Assembly: GCF_964656455.1 (NCBI RefSeq)
Contig: NC_135720.1
Location: forward strand, 57,827,668 to 57,891,667
DNA length: 64,000 bases
Direction: 5' to 3'
Origin: Halichoerus grypus
Taxonomy: Eukaryota; Chordata; Mammalia; Carnivora; Phocidae
Shown: positions 1 through 13,090 of the stretch, piece after piece
Numbering within the stretch: position 1 is the stretch's first letter
Layout: each line of letters opens with the position of its first letter
The notes under the pieces: generated by a model
The model's database searches: none
What the model was told of the DNA's origin: nothing
What the model saw: the letters and a program-made list of their open reading frames with translations, nothing else
Position numbers and translations under genes: made by a program

Positions 1-118
1 AGTCTGCTTGAGATTCTTCTTTCCCCCTCTGCTCCTCCCCCTGCTCAGTTCTCTCTCTCTCTCAAATAAATAAAGTCTTTGAAAAAAAATTAAAGAAAAA
101 AACAAAACAAAACAAACA
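1..118 (+). mobile_element. CAN-SINE (SINEC), 3' part
   Basis: The window opens inside a carnivore tRNA-derived SINE: AGTCTGCTTGAGATTCTTC, a pyrimidine-rich stretch, then CTCTCTCTCAAATAAATAAAG and an A-rich tail. The head lies outside the window. Confidence 0.9.
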
Positions 119-281
119 AGTACCAGCATTCCCTTTCAATGGTTCTTCCACATTTGTTAACTAAATCTCAAGTTTCTTTTCAGCTTTCTTCTTTCTTCCT
201 TCCTCAACTTGCAAGCACGCTAGTTCGGCAGCTATGTTAGAAATTATTCTCTATCATAAAGGGATTAATGAAAATCACTAA

Positions 282-322
282 AAAACAAACAAACAAACAA
301 ACAAACAAACAAACAAACAAAA
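282..322. repeat. (AAAC)n microsatellite
   Basis: About ten AAAC units in a row, with one base variation near the end. Confidence 0.97.
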
Positions 323-1202
323 CCTCCTGCATAACTTAAACATGTATGGGCAGTTTTTTTTTATTATTATATTTTACTCTTTGTATAATTAAAGATGTTG
401 GTTTGATCTTTAAATTCCTAGATGTAAACTAAACTATTCATAGTTTCCTAAGTATTCTGTACTGTCGTGTATTTCCATGACTTTGGAGAAATCGGTTTCT
501 CTGACTAAAAAGCTCCCCATCAGCCTTGCCCTCCCCCTTCTCTGCCAGTGAGTTCATCCTCACGGTTCAGCTCAGCCTCACATGCTCTGTGAGGGCTTCC
601 TTCAGACCAGACTACGTGCTCTAGACTGCTTCTCCTTATTACTTGTTCAATTTCCATAAGCACTTAGCACCATGAATGACATTTATTTGTTTACAGAACT
701 GTTTACTCACTAGTCTGTGACACCTGGATATGCACTTTATTATTTCATTTTCATTTAATCTGTGCTTACCAAAGAATCTAGCAAAAGGCAGATTTTCAAT
801 GATGTTTTGAATTTGAACAGAAATTGAAAACAAAACTTACAATCTTAATGAAATTCTAAATTTCAGCTATAATATCTCAAAACCCATATTTGTGGTATTT
901 TTATACGAATTCATTTTATATGATTCATTTCCTGAATTTGAACAGTTTTTTTTTAGTACAATAATATTAGAGTCAATACTGAAACCATTCAAACTATGCT
1001 CTTAATATTAGAGCCACACAGTTTATACATTTTTATATTAATGTATTTCTTTATATTTTAATTTTTTTTTACATTTTAATTGTTATTTAGACTTTGGCAA
1101 CACTTCATATTACCTTAGTGTGTTTAATTTTATAATATTTTGTTTGCTTTATACTATATTTTAAAATCAATTCTTCTGATTTGGAATTCAAAATGAAAAT
1201 CG

Positions 1203-1390
1203 TTTTTTTTTAAAGATTTTATTTATTTATTTGAGAGAGAGACTGCGCGCCTGCATGAGTTGGGGGAAGGGGCAGAGGGAGAAGCAGACTCTCTGATGAG
1301 CAGGGAGCCCAACATGGGAGCTGTATCCCAGGACCCTGAGATCATGAGCTGAAGGCAGACACTCAACCAACTGAGCCGCCCAGGCGCCCC
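1203..1390 (-). mobile_element. CAN-SINE (SINEC)
   Basis: Minus-strand copy: T-run, AAAGATTTTATTTATTTATT, GA-rich middle, and the inverted head CTGAGCCGCCCAGGCGCCCC. The flanks AAAATGAAAATC and AAAATGACAATC are a target-site duplication with one mismatch. Confidence 0.95.
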
Positions 1391-1392
1391 AA

Positions 1393-3895
1393 AATGACAA
1401 TCATTTTTTAGAATTTTAAGTGGATAAAAGATAAAAAGAAATAAAATGGCTACAAAACAAGGACTTGTGACAGAGCAAAAGAATTCGGAAGTGTTAAAAG
1501 TGAAAATAGACATTGTATACGATAAAACTTAAACTTGAGAACAGCTACTGTATCAAAAACAAATGAGCATGTGTGTGTGATCATCTCTAAAGTGAGTCTC
1601 CAAAGAGAAAAACCCAAATGGGTAATTCAAGAGAAAACATAAACATTTTAAAAGTTAATGTCAAAATAGAATTTTTGAAAGAATTTCTCTAGAATAAAGT
1701 ATTAAAGCCAAATTTTTAATTAACTCAAAAATTAATTTTTGTTAAATTATGTTTTAAAAGTTTTGTTGAATTATTAGTTGAACACTTTTCTTAGAGAAAC
1801 AGACACAGAGTAAGATAAATCAATTTATTAAAAGCATGGGAGTCAAGGCATCAAAAAACATGTTCATTTCTGGTTACTAACCATCAGAATAGACCATAAA
1901 AGTCTAATAACCAATAGTTATTGTAAAACTTGATTTGTTAATTCATTTAAATTTTATTCTTGCGGGTATGAGTGAAATTTTAATTTTGGAGGTACGATCA
2001 TTTTGGTTCTCCTCATATTAAAAAAGAAGCTTCCAACAGTTAAGAGAAACACTTCCTATAAATGTATAATGCTAAAGAGCTTTATCAGGTCAGGAAGAGT
2101 GTTCTGGCCACCTGCCTTCATTCTGTATGACCCCCTTAAATAACAAGTGAATATATTACTCTAAAATGTTAGATATTCCTTTGTATTTAAATTTAAGAAA
2201 TGAGGGGGGAATTTATTTCACTAAGAAGAAAGCTTATTTTGAAAGCAATAAACTTCATCTGACAGCTTAAATAAAAAAGGGTTTCTAATTTTAACTTAAT
2301 GTAATATAAAGGAAAGAAAGCAATCCCAAGGCAAGCTTAGGGTTTTAGGATACTATACTTATCCCATTTTCACTTTTTAGAGAATCGATGACAAGGAGAC
2401 AAAGGACAGCTACGTTGTTTTCTTTGGTTCAAAATGGAGAGATATTTCAAAAGACAAGGATTAAAAAGTTTAAGTTTCTCTGTCACAAATATAGGCATAT
2501 TTGCTTATTTCTAATCTTAGTCATTAGAAAAAAACAGAGTTTTAAAGGTCTTGATTGATCAAAGAGATTAAACACCAGTACAGAGGCTAGCAAGAAATAG
2601 TTGCTCATCATGCAGACTTCAACTAAAGAGTAGCTGGAAAGGAAATGTCAAAATAGCTACAGTGAAAAGAAACTGATTCATCATTATCTTTCACTGAGTA
2701 TCTTTATAGCTTAATAGACCTCATTCTAGAGGATGATAAAGCTCACTTTGAGTCTTTCCTTTGATAAATATATTTCTTGAGTAACATCTATTTATTTGTT
2801 AACTAGAACTCATATTATGACATTATTTATTTATAAACAAAGTATCTAATTGACTTGGGTCTCCACTAACCCAATTACCTGAAGGAAATTTCACCATTCT
2901 GAGTTTTCAGGAAAGCAATAGCACCATTTAATAAGTCCTTAAGGAACCCTATTCATATGTTATAAAATTTAAAGAAAAAAAGGTCAGGAGATTGTTGTTG
3001 TTGTTTCATGTATATAAGTCAGTATTGATGACAGAAATCAAGGCTCTAGGTAGAAAACTGGTATAATTTTTATTTTTAAAATGAACAGTCTCACAACCTC
3101 AAGGATATTGGGTGTTTAGTCATAGCCATCTTCTTTCTGACACCCTTCCCTTCCACACTCACAAAGAGGAATGCATTCATGCTTTCCTTTTTCTTAATTC
3201 TTTGTGACAAGTTTCTATTATAAAAGGAAAAACTGTAGGTTTTTTTTTTTTTTCCCGATCTCCACCAAACATCTTAGAAGTATATTTTAGCTATATACGT
3301 GCCCCAATATTAGTATGGAGATAGGCCTCGTCTTGAAAAACTCTGCTTTTATTGAGAAAGCATATAAAATATCTGAGGAAAAAAGTTCTGATTATATGAA
3401 TATTTAATTATTGTGTCTGTTGTATGAATTTTAAAACATACAATAGCCCTGTACCTAAAATCCAATTGGAATCTATAAATAAGGTCTTAACAGTGTGTTG
3501 TTTAGCACTGTGGTTTGAGCAGGAATTTTCTGGTCAGTTAATGACATTGGATGCCTGTAAGAATATTGTGTCCCTCAATGGTGGTAAGAGTGAAAATTTA
3601 GCTCTGCTACTTTATTGCCAACAAACACTTTGTCACCTGAATGAAGCATTTAGATAGTTTTAAATCTTTATTAGTAACAAAATATCAATACCTAGTTAGC
3701 AGAAAATAAAATACATATTGCATAGCTCACTCTTGGGAATCTGGCTTTTCTCACCCTCAGATAGATCTAGAAAGCCTAATGGATATTTGACATTTTATGA
3801 CAAAATTAATATTTTTATTGCAGTCCACCTTAGTAAGTGGTGTACATCCATTATTGTAAGAAAAAAATGAGGAAGTCTATAGTGATGTTCTAAAT
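1393..3895. other. AT-rich intron, nothing recognised
   Basis: No recognisable repeat or exon beyond short T and A runs. The small open frame at 3424-3657 has no family resemblance and is not called. Confidence 0.5.
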
Positions 3896-4048
3896 CATTG
3901 CTTCTCCTACTTTAACAGGCAGACAAATCACTGGGGATCTTGTTAGGAGGCAGATTCTGATTTGGTAGGTCTGAATGGAAGCTGATATTCTGTATTTCTG
4001 CACTGGTACTGATGCTGCTATTCAGTGGACCACACATGGAATAAAAAG
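3896..4048 (+). mobile_element. MER5A-like hAT DNA transposon
   Basis: The body matches the remembered MER5A layout: CAAATCACTGGGGATCTTGTTA, then GATTTGGTAGGTCTG, then TGATGCTGCTATTCAGTGGACCACA, given here as separate short pieces of the element. The 8-bp duplication TTCTAAAT, typical of hAT elements, lies at 3888-3895 on the left. On the right it is split by the SINE that follows (TTCTA at 4050-4054, completed at 4260-4267). Confidence 0.8.
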
Positions 4049-4054
4049 GTTCTA

Positions 4055-4258
4055 GGGGCGCCTGGGTGGCTCAGTCGTTAAGCGTCTGCCTTCGGCTCAG
4101 GTCATGATCCCAGTGTCCTGGGATCGAGCCCTGCATCAGGCTCTCTGCTCGGAGGGAAGCCTGCTTCTCCCTCTCCCACTCCGCCTGCTTGTGTTCCCTC
4201 TCTCGCTGTGTCTCTCTCTGTCAAATAAATAAATAAAATTAAAAAAAAAAAAAAAAAA
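4055..4258 (+). mobile_element. CAN-SINE (SINEC), full length
   Basis: Plus-strand, complete: head GGGGCGCCTGGGTGGCTCAG, tRNA-like A and B boxes, TCTCTCTCTGTCAAATAAAT and an A tail of about 18. The duplication AAAAAGGTTCTA / AAAAAAGTTCTA brackets it. It landed in the right-hand duplication of the MER5A-like element. This version of the body is the arctoid type. Confidence 0.97.
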
Positions 4259-5744
4259 GTTCTAAATGACAGCAGTCAACTATAATCCTATGGTCCGAAC
4301 AAAAGAACTTTAAAGTGTTGAGAAGCTAAATGTAATTTTTTCTATGATTGACTCCATTCAATTTTAATTATGTTTCTAATATGATTGAAAATTCTAATCT
4401 CAGCTTGGCTGCAAATTTACTCAGTCATTTGGAGTGATTAATTTGGCCTATCTAGGGGATAATTTATAGTTCATATTTTAGCAGTTGAAGGAAATTTGGA
4501 AAGCAAAATAAATATAATTTTAGTATCAAATTGCAGTAGAAATATTGATAGAAACAACTACTATAAGATGCTTTTCTAAATGTCAAGTATAATGCCACAG
4601 TCTAGCATTTTTGAGGAAAAAGTCCTGCTTGCTAGCTTTTATCACATACTATTTTGGCCAGTTGTTGCTGGTTTGTGTGCCCAGAATACATGAAAATGCC
4701 ACGATATGTTTTTAGTTAGGATCTGAGATGGGAATTCTCTAATGATTCTGATTTATCTAACATAACACACTTCGTCTTTTGATCTTACATGTAAGTCAAT
4801 AGTGTCCTTTGACATTCAAATTCTCATCATAGCATTAAAGAAATTTTATCTTGATGCTTTGCTTCAGAGTGTTTGGATGTAAGTCACTGGCTTCCCAAGG
4901 AAAGTATAAGTAATGAAAAAGCTATTTAAATTCAATTGTCTCTTTTAGTGCAAATTACTGCATCATGTAGTTTATTAACAGTTAATATTACTACCACATA
5001 TTTAGAAAGAACATGTATAAGCATATGGTCATGAATATTGCTCTCTGAAATTTATATTAAAATTACAAACTTTTTGTATCTCAAATTATGGAACCAAATT
5101 TAGGACACAGATGGACAGAATGTAAGCTCAGGATGATTTTTAAAATATATTTGGCAATGTATTTACTATCTAGTTGGCGAATTTTTTCATCACACTGAAT
5201 TTAACTTGAAGAATGTTTTAAGTTTTCTAATTTTAGTCATCAACATTCACAGTTTATCTTCTAAAATTCAGCAGCCAATTAAGTTGACAATGTAAAACAC
5301 AGCAAATGTTAACCGGGATAGACAGGTATAATCATAAAAGCCAGCTTAGAAAAGGTGTGAGTTTTTCTTAGGCACTCCTTTATCATTGTCTCAGTAATTC
5401 CTACTGCTTTAGAGAATCCTTACAAATGTAACATCCCCAAAGGAGTAGGTGGCTATTTGAAGGTGTCCACACAGCCACACTAGCAAGGTTCCATGCATTG
5501 AACAGAAACGTTAAGATTACTAAAACCCCAAGTGGGTGGCAGAGTCGAGCAAGATACAAACAGTCTGAGTAAAACAAGATAGTTCTTTGCAACAATTATT
5601 CTAAGGTTAAGAAATCAGATATGAATCTAAATACACTTATTTAAATTACACTTTCCCTTTCTATCTCAATTTCCCTGATCTCTCCCACAGAAAATCAAAT
5701 AATGTTTTTACCCTGGTGCTACAACTTTCCTCCTCTGGATAGGC

Positions 5745-5887
5745 TTTTTTTTTTTTTTTTTTTTTTTAAGTAGGCTTCATGCCCAGCATGGAGCCTAACG
5801 TGGCACTTGAACTCATGACCCTAAGATCAAGACCTGAGCTGAAAGCAAGAGTCGGATGCTTAACTGACTGAGCCACACAGGCACTCT
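5745..5887 (-). mobile_element. CAN-SINE, older short type
   Basis: Long T-run, AAGTAGGCTTCATGCCCAGC, ending with the inverted head GAGCCACACAGGCACTC. GGATAGGC is duplicated on both sides. It lacks the CT-rich 3' segment of the younger type. Confidence 0.9.
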
Positions 5888-5924
5888 TGGATAGGCATTT
5901 TTAAAATACAAGTATTCATTTCCC

Positions 5925-6065
5925 TTAACAATCGGTATTTATAGAGTCCTTACTAAGCACTGTGGTAAATAGTTTACACATGTTTACATTCATTGTTTCA
6001 TATAATTATTGCAAGAACCCTATAAAGTAAATGTTATGATATGTATTTTTTCAGAGGATGAAACT
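5925..6065 (-). repeat. MIR fragment
   Basis: Diverged mammalian-wide SINE in reverse: ACTAAGCACTGTGGTAAATA ... ACCCTATAAAGTAAATGTTA ... CAGAGGATGAAACTGAAG. Confidence 0.7.
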
Positions 6066-6350
6066 GAAGTTCATTCATTTATTCATTTAGTAAATGAGTT
6101 TGTTCGAGAGGCAGTGGCTACAGTGGTAACCATGCCACGCAAGATCTCTGCTTTTACGGACCTTACATAGGAAGAAGAGCAATTAGACAATTAACACATA
6201 AACAGAAATGAAAACTGTGAGGGTGGGGAAGCAGGTGACTCGGGGTGTGTGTGTCTGCAATGAATTAGATGGACATTCCCTGACATTAACTTCCCTGAGG
6301 AAGTGTGATACTCAAGATGAACCCTGAAGACAAGAAGGGGTCCACCAAAA
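6066..6350 (-). repeat. L2 fragment
   Basis: It begins TTCATTCATTTATTCATTTAG, a reverse-strand L2 3' end, then runs through diverged L2-like sequence (CTGAGGAAGTGTGATACTC, GATGAACCCTGAAGACAAG). Confidence 0.6.
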
Positions 6351-6359
6351 TAGATGTGG

Positions 6360-7285
6360 ATGCAAAAGAGTAGTAATACTCTAATATTTCATCACAGGAA
6401 ATCATCTCCTGAGAGAAGAAATATTCTCCTGAAATATTCTGAGCCAAATGCCAGAGACTGATCATTTACTTGTATAACAAAAGGAAAGAAAAAACATAAA
6501 GAAAGCAGCAGGGTTCCTAAAATATAAAAATTAATGGCTTACCAGTGTTTCATTCTGGTTTCTAGGTTAGGGAAATAGATATAGAAAGTCTCAATGATCT
6601 TCATTAAAAGAGTTACATGATACAGGGTCTTCGTAATTGTTACAGTAATAAGTGCCATATCATCAAGAACTTTTTTATTATCTCCCCCATTCACAGCTAA
6701 CCTGAGCTCTCACTCTCATAAACACAACTGAGCCTCCACTTTGAAGTCTACATCCGTGATGGCTGTGACTCATTTCTTTTCTTCCTGGTTTAACATTCGG
6801 AAGAGAAGGTGAAGTGTCACCAGGATTGTTTTGAAGGTTCAACTCAGCTGTCAAAATGCCTCTTAATTTTCAAGCAGTGTACAGAGTGAGCCCTAGTTGA
6901 GAAGAGGTGGATCAAGGCAGATTTATATCTTAAATAGTTTTTCCAAATATCAACTATGCAAAGATAGTTTATCAAGATTATTAGCTATCAGTTTGTCTCT
7001 TTTGGAACACATAGACCTCAGGTTTATAATGGGCCCACATGGAAAGTAAGGAATTCTTAGGATTAGGAGAGCGAGTGAGCCACAGGAGGGACTATGAGCA
7101 ATCTTCAGTGACGGTACTCTAGAGCCAGCCCCAATCAAACAAATTTTCATATATCATAGTTTTTACTTTGTTTTTAATCTGTAGATTAAGTATGACTCAG
7201 AGATTTATTTTAAAAAGGAGCAATAATTTAGATCACAAAGTCCAATCACTCTTGATTCAAACTAAAATGCTACATACGAAAACAT
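6360..7285. other. Intron, nothing recognised
   Basis: Unique-looking AT-rich sequence. No exon or repeat can be supported here by eye. Confidence 0.45.
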
Positions 7286-7289
7286 TTTA

Positions 7290-7530
7290 CATATGTTTTT
7301 AGCAGTAGGCATTTCCAAAACATTTGCATACATGTGGTCTCATTGGATCCTCACAATCACCTTTTGTGATATAACTTTATAAGCCCATCTCATTGACAAG
7401 AAAACAGAGGTTCAGGTCATCTTTCTAAAGACACACAGCAAGTAAGCAGCGAAGCCAGGACTCGAATGCAGGTCTGCATGTGACTACAAAACCCCTGCTC
7501 TCCCATTTCACCATTCCTGCCTCTCACACT
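7290..7530 (-). repeat. MIR, long copy
   Basis: Reverse-strand MIR: TGGTCTCATTGGATCCTCAC, AAAACAGAGGTTCAGGTC, CACACAGCAAGTAAGCAG, and GAAGCCAGGACTCGAATGCA. Confidence 0.85.
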
Positions 7531-9059
7531 CTGCAACTAGCTTGTCATCCCAGGAGATGACATTTTAAATGCTTCCTATTTGAAAAGACTTCACAATGAG
7601 GGCTCATCAATGGGCTCTTCTTTTACTTAAAACAGTAAATGTCATCCTGATTAAATCAACGTGAGACCAACTATCTCTGACAGTGGCATTGATGAATGTT
7701 TTGTACGAGGTTTTGCCTCTCAGGAAACAATTCCCAGAGGCTAAGGGTAAACCCAGAACATCCCTGCATTGACACTGTCAAGAAGCCCTTTCTCATCCAG
7801 AACCAATTCTTGCTTATTCCAGCAGCACAGACAAACTCCTATGAGAGCGAGGCTGAACATTAATGGCAAGAATTCTCTGCCTTCTATCCCACAGAAAAAG
7901 CAGATGATTCTCTGCCATCCTAGGCCTGTGCCAAAACCTGAAGCTAAGAGATAAGAGCTAGCCAGAAATCACAAACATAAGGTTTTAACCCCACAATCCT
8001 GTTACCACTAGAGCCATCAGCTTAAATACTTAGACCTTGTGAAGCCCAGTTATTCAGCTTGGGAGGATGACACCTGAGCTAAGCTACCTATTTACTTAAT
8101 GGAAATTTCCCTTCTTTAATTTTAGAGCATTGTTCTATACTAGCTGGAGAACAGTTTCTTAAATCCTTTTATAAAACAAAGCAAAAAAAAAAAAACTGAT
8201 AGATAGGTCTGCTTAAGGGGTGAATGAATGAAATTTTAACTAACCATCAAAGGGAGAACACCTGAATTGCTTGCCCCATGTATCAGCATTAACCAGGACA
8301 ATGCCTGACACATGATCAACACTCACTATACTCTGTTTTAAGAGTTTTAAGCTATATTAATATACAATAATAAATTTTAAAATAACTACAATAAATTATC
8401 ATCTAGAAATACTGAAAAATCCAACAATCTCTGTGATTAATTTTGTGAATCAAAGACTTCATAATCAAAGACTAAATTATGATTTATTAATTAATAAGGT
8501 AAGTTGAGCACCCTTCAGAAATCAGAGTAGGAGATCCTATTCACTGCTTCTGCTATAGAGTTTTAGTTTCAGTGGAAGTATACTATCACAATTCTTTAAA
8601 ACTATATAATGCATGTGTAGGTCACATGACTATTCTCAGTTAACTCAATTATTAAATCTATGTGCCTTGTTGTCTGACTATACGATTTTCCATGCTTACT
8701 TCCAAGTTTTTCTCCCTGTTTTGTTGGACACTGCTGGGCATTCCTCATTGAAATGTAATAACCCTCTTACAATTTTGGATTAGCTTCTTAATAGTATTAT
8801 GTGTCAAATGAAAACATGTTTATTATTTGTAAACATATATAAGCCTATACTATCCTATAATCAGGATATATGTTTTGAGACTGATTAATTGATTTGCTAT
8901 TTTTGTTGTTTTTTAATCCGGAGCCCACGAGGCAGCTATACAGTGCCTCCTCTTTTTCTCACCTGATAACACTTACAGCACCCAGTCAGTTAAGGGTGAG
9001 CATTATAAACTGAGGAAACCAAGAAAGAAAATCTGTATCTCTTGACAATAACTCCACTA
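7531..9059. other. Intron, nothing firm
   Basis: Mostly unrecognised. A diverged piece at 8283-8340 (AATGCCTGACACATGATCAA) could be the end of an L2 or MIR. Confidence 0.4.
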
Positions 9060-9504
9060 AAAGGCCCAGAATATGTATGTGTGATGGCCATAGAGATGCC
9101 CTACTACTTGAATCTTCCTTCAAGACAAACTGCTACAGGAAATTTAGCTGATTAATAGCCTCCAGCTTCTGCACCTTCGTATACACCACTGTGTTTATGA
9201 CTGAGCTGGTAGGCTTGCTAGAACCAGCTCGGTCCTTCCTGAAACAAAATTTCCTTAGTGGAAGCTCTGGCTTAAGGAATCCCCTTCAGCATGGCTAAGA
9301 ATTTCTGCATCGCAGTCTAAGGCTCTTCCTACCCAATTCTAACCCTCCTCTCTCCTCTCACAGATTTCAGACCTGCATCTTGGACTGAAGACTACCTATT
9401 CTAGCTTCCTCCTTCTTTATGCTTCACAGGCACATCTGCCAATAAATCTGTTGTACATCTGATCTCATTTTGGGATTTGCTTCATGGAGGACCAAAACAG
9501 ACAC
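9060..9504 (+). repeat. MaLR/ERVL-type LTR, 3' end clearest
   Basis: The last 70 bp (AATAAATCTGTTGTACATCT, GGGATTTGCTTCATGGAGGA, CCAAAACAGACA) follow the typical 3' end of mammalian MaLR-type LTRs: a polyadenylation signal, then a TCTGCTTC...GAGGACC end. The left boundary is uncertain. No coding sequence is attached. Confidence 0.45.
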
Positions 9505-10535
9505 TATATTCAATATATTCTGAATTATAAAATTTAAAACTAATTAATGTACTGCATAGTATACAAAGATGTTTGCAAATACACAATATGAGAAAATAAA
9601 ATTTTTGAATAATAAATATGCCAATAGGCATTTCTTGGGGTAGTAGTACATGTTTTAAAGGGTGGGGAAACCTACTTTAGTTTTATCTTATTCTGGTTAA
9701 TATTCCCTAATATATTTTTTTAAAAGAGCTTATTTTTTAAATTATGCATAGAAGGTATTTGGTAGAACAAAGACAAGAAAATTCCGTTTTTACCATAAGA
9801 GATCTGAAACAAAACATGATAAATCTCTCTCTGGGTGGTGCCCTCATGGTGTTCAATCTTTGAACTAAAAACAAAAATCAAGGCCTGAAGCACATTCACT
9901 GATTCATAGCTGAGTCATTTATGGGGCAATACAGAGCTGCTAAAGATCATAGAAAGATATTCTGTCCAGCTGTGTTCCTGTGGGTATGTACTGATGAAGG
10001 CAAAATATTGAATACAATACCAGCAAGAAGATTAGAATTCTGCATGTCTCCTTACATATTTCCTAACACTGTTGAAGTATTCTGTATCATTGCACTTCTT
10101 AAAGAATTTATTTTAAATAACTCATTAAAGACACAAAAACAATGCCATTTAAAAAACTGTATGTTCAGTATTTAATATTTAAAAAGCATCAAAGCAGATG
10201 GAGAAATTAATTGCTATGCAAAATATTTTTTACCACATTTAACTTTGTCATTTGCTGGCAATTATAAATGATTACTGTCTTACACTGGTAGCATATTAAA
10301 ACAGTGAATTCTTACTTTAACTGTCACTGGTTTTATTTTTTCATACAATTTGATACATTTACCAAACATATGTTTCCTTCAGTTTGTCACCGCTAGAAAC
10401 ATATGTACACTGTTCATAAAGATCTTTCTATTCCTCCTAAAGTAATATTGTTCTATTATACAAAGAGATGGACATAAAAAGAAAATGTCCTAACAACCAA
10501 TGACCAGTTAAGTCCAATACTCATTTGTAAAATCC
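9505..10535. other. Intron, nothing recognised
   Basis: AT-rich. The open frame at 9921-10175 shows no known domain and is judged to be chance. Confidence 0.45.
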
Positions 10536-10539
10536 CTCC

Positions 10540-10975
10540 AGGCCTTTCCCGGCATTTTGATCAAAATACAAATTTACACGTCCTTCAAAGACCTAAATCA
10601 CATATCTCATGACCACTTTCTGTTCTTCTATCATTTTCCCTCTTATTCCAAATTATTTAGTACACTCAACTCACCTGTTTCCATTTCAGGGATTTTGTAC
10701 TTTTTCCTTCTGCCTAGATGTTCTTCTGATAAATCTTTGCAAGGCTACCTATTTCTTATTATTTGGACTTATCCCACACATCAGCTCCTAGCAATACTCT
10801 AGCTAAAGAGTCTTCCCCACCCCTAATCACTCTCTATTTTCTTACACTAGTTTTCTTTAACTTATTCTTCCATTTACCAAATAGAAGATATATTCCATCC
10901 TTACCACTATATCTCTATAGCAAGAACAGTGCTTAACACATAGCAGATTTTTAAAAATGTTAGTTTAACTTTAAG
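10540..10975 (+). repeat. L2 fragment, 3' end
   Basis: Plus-strand L2 tail: the segment around 10685-10730 (GATTTTGTACTTTTTCCTTC, TGCCTAGATGTTCTTCTGAT) and the end AACAGTGCTTAACACATAGC correspond to the L2 3' region. Short overlapping open frames inside are remnants or chance. Confidence 0.7.
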
Positions 10976-12689
10976 AAAACATCATGCAAACTATACACCA
11001 TATGATCCCATTCCTAATGAAATATGTACAAGGGCACAAAAAATTAATAGAAATAAATGCATGGATGACTTCTTTTCTAAAGCAAGCAAAGCTAATATTT
11101 GGCCAGTTAATTAAGATGGTTGGTTAAAGCATATATACTTTAAAAGTTTTATTTTAAAGTAAAACATCTAACTGTAAATCTATCCCTAAATATATTAATG
11201 TAGAGCCAAGACCCTTTTCATGGGTCTGCTGCTTAGAACCCCTCTCCCGTTTTGCATAAGCCCCAAACATAATGGATTAGCCACGATTTTCAGCTTTGGT
11301 TTCTTTCAATTGAAAGAAGAATAAAGAGACTTGCAAAACAAACTATGTGCAGAATCCACCTTTTAGAGCTGTCTTGCTCACACTAACATAAAAAAAAAAT
11401 ATCTAGATGGCTTGGCTTTGCCAAATTTTTCAATGTAATCAACTTAGTTTTCATGGGAACAGTTCTGAATTACCCTTGTAATTCATTATTTTATGCAATA
11501 TTTATCTGAATTATGTCATTAATAAATACAACAAATATAAATGGTTTTGGAAGAATCATTACTGACCTTTTTAAAGAATATACAACTGTGAGAGAAAAAT
11601 ACAGAAACTTGATAGAGTCGGCTGCTAGCAGTTAATTCTTGGGCTGCTTATGGACATCAATTAGTTTATTTTAAACAGTGGATAGAGAGCGAGCTTTGGT
11701 TACTCTTATGAATCAGTTAAGGGAAGGCAAGTTAAGAGAGCTTCTACTAGTTCCTAAAATGTTAGTTGTCATTCTCTTGACTTGTCATGTTAATAATTAG
11801 AAAATTTTAATTTTCCTCCACAAAATTTTTTAGTTTACAAATTTTCTACAGTATCATCCATACAATAAAATTTAAATAATATTAAATATTCAACATATTT
11901 ATGATACTTTTAAAAGTGACCAAATGAGTAACATCCATTTTCACCTTATTGTTATTTTGGTTATTTCAAATTTACTTAAAATGAAATTGTAGCCTAGCAA
12001 ACTCTCAAATCTAGAAAACTATGTATGGTTTTTGTCAGTTAAATTTATGTGTACATTCCTTAGGGGCTAGAGAAGTTCATATTTTAAAGGTATTTCACTG
12101 TCTTTAATTTTTCACTTATTCATTTCCCTTTTCCCTTTGATAAAGTTAAAGGATTTGGAGAGAGGAATAAATATTTAAAGCTGAAGAATGGAGTCTGAGA
12201 AGTTGATTTTTAAAAGCAACATTTAGCAGCAGTAATATTTTCCTTGAAAGACAGCACCAGAATTCAAATGAACATCTCGTTTCCCAAGGCATATTCCCAA
12301 GAGCCAGGACGCATTTGGTGAGCCTCAGGCTGTTGGGGTACAACTGCCGAGAAACAAAGGCACTAAAAGACACAGTAATTCCTTAACCAATATTCAGTAT
12401 GGCTTAAATTTTCTCACTTCCAGGGTGGCTTAGTCTAGGAGGCCAAACATGTTGGCTAGATCCTTTTCTATGAAGGGTTGTAAACATACACCCTTCAGAA
12501 CTGGGATGTTTCCCTCTGTTTCTGACAAGGAAACTGAGACATTACTGCAATGAGAAACAATATTCCAGCTTCTAAATTTTTGCCAGACCCCTCTCCTTTT
12601 AGGGATTATCATCACCTCAAATCCTACATGTCTGTAATCAACACCATCCCCTTTCCAGACCACCTAGTCCTCCAGATGGCCCCATTTTT
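10976..12689. other. Intron, nothing recognised
   Basis: AT-rich unique sequence. Small minus-strand open frames at 12146-12663 have no recognisable content. Confidence 0.45.
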
Positions 12690-12900
12690 ATTAAAAGCTT
12701 AAGTGTTCTCCCAGTTACCTAAGCTGGAAAGTTCAAAGGCCTCTCTTGTCTCCTTATTCTCCTTTCCCATCTCAAAAAAGTCTCCCTGTTCAATCATTCC
12801 TTTGAGCCCTCTCTGCTCTACTTCCAGTGTTTATTACTGTAGGCTTGAATTACAGCTTCCTGCCTCCATTGGAGTGAGTCTAATGCACCTGCAGAGAGTC
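12690..12900 (+). repeat. L2 fragment
   Basis: CCAGTTACCTAAGCTGGAAA ... TGTTTATTACTGTAGGCTTG ... TTCCTGCCTCC follows the plus-strand L2 order of the segment before the reverse-transcriptase end. Confidence 0.6.
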
Positions 12901-12919
12901 ACCAGACGAGACTTTCTGG

Positions 12920-13090
12920 GAGCAGGGTGGAGCAGAAAGAGCCCAAGGCCTTTCAAATTAGAAAGGCCTAAACATAAAGCTCAGCTCCACCTTCTGATTT
13001 GAATGTCCTTGGACAACATACTAAACATATTTGAGCCTCACTTCCATATCTGTAAAGTGAGAATTAATATTCACCTTGTTCTTCCTGTTA
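12920..13090 (+). repeat. MIR fragment
   Basis: Plus-strand MIR: AATGTCCTTGGACAACATAC, TTTGAGCCTCACTTCCATAT, CTGTAAAGTGAGAATTAATA. It begins just after the L2 fragment. Confidence 0.75.

Noticed and set aside
282..322. Regularly spaced AAAC units as a CRISPR-like array
   Set aside because: The units are 4 bp with no spacers; it is a microsatellite in a mammalian genome.
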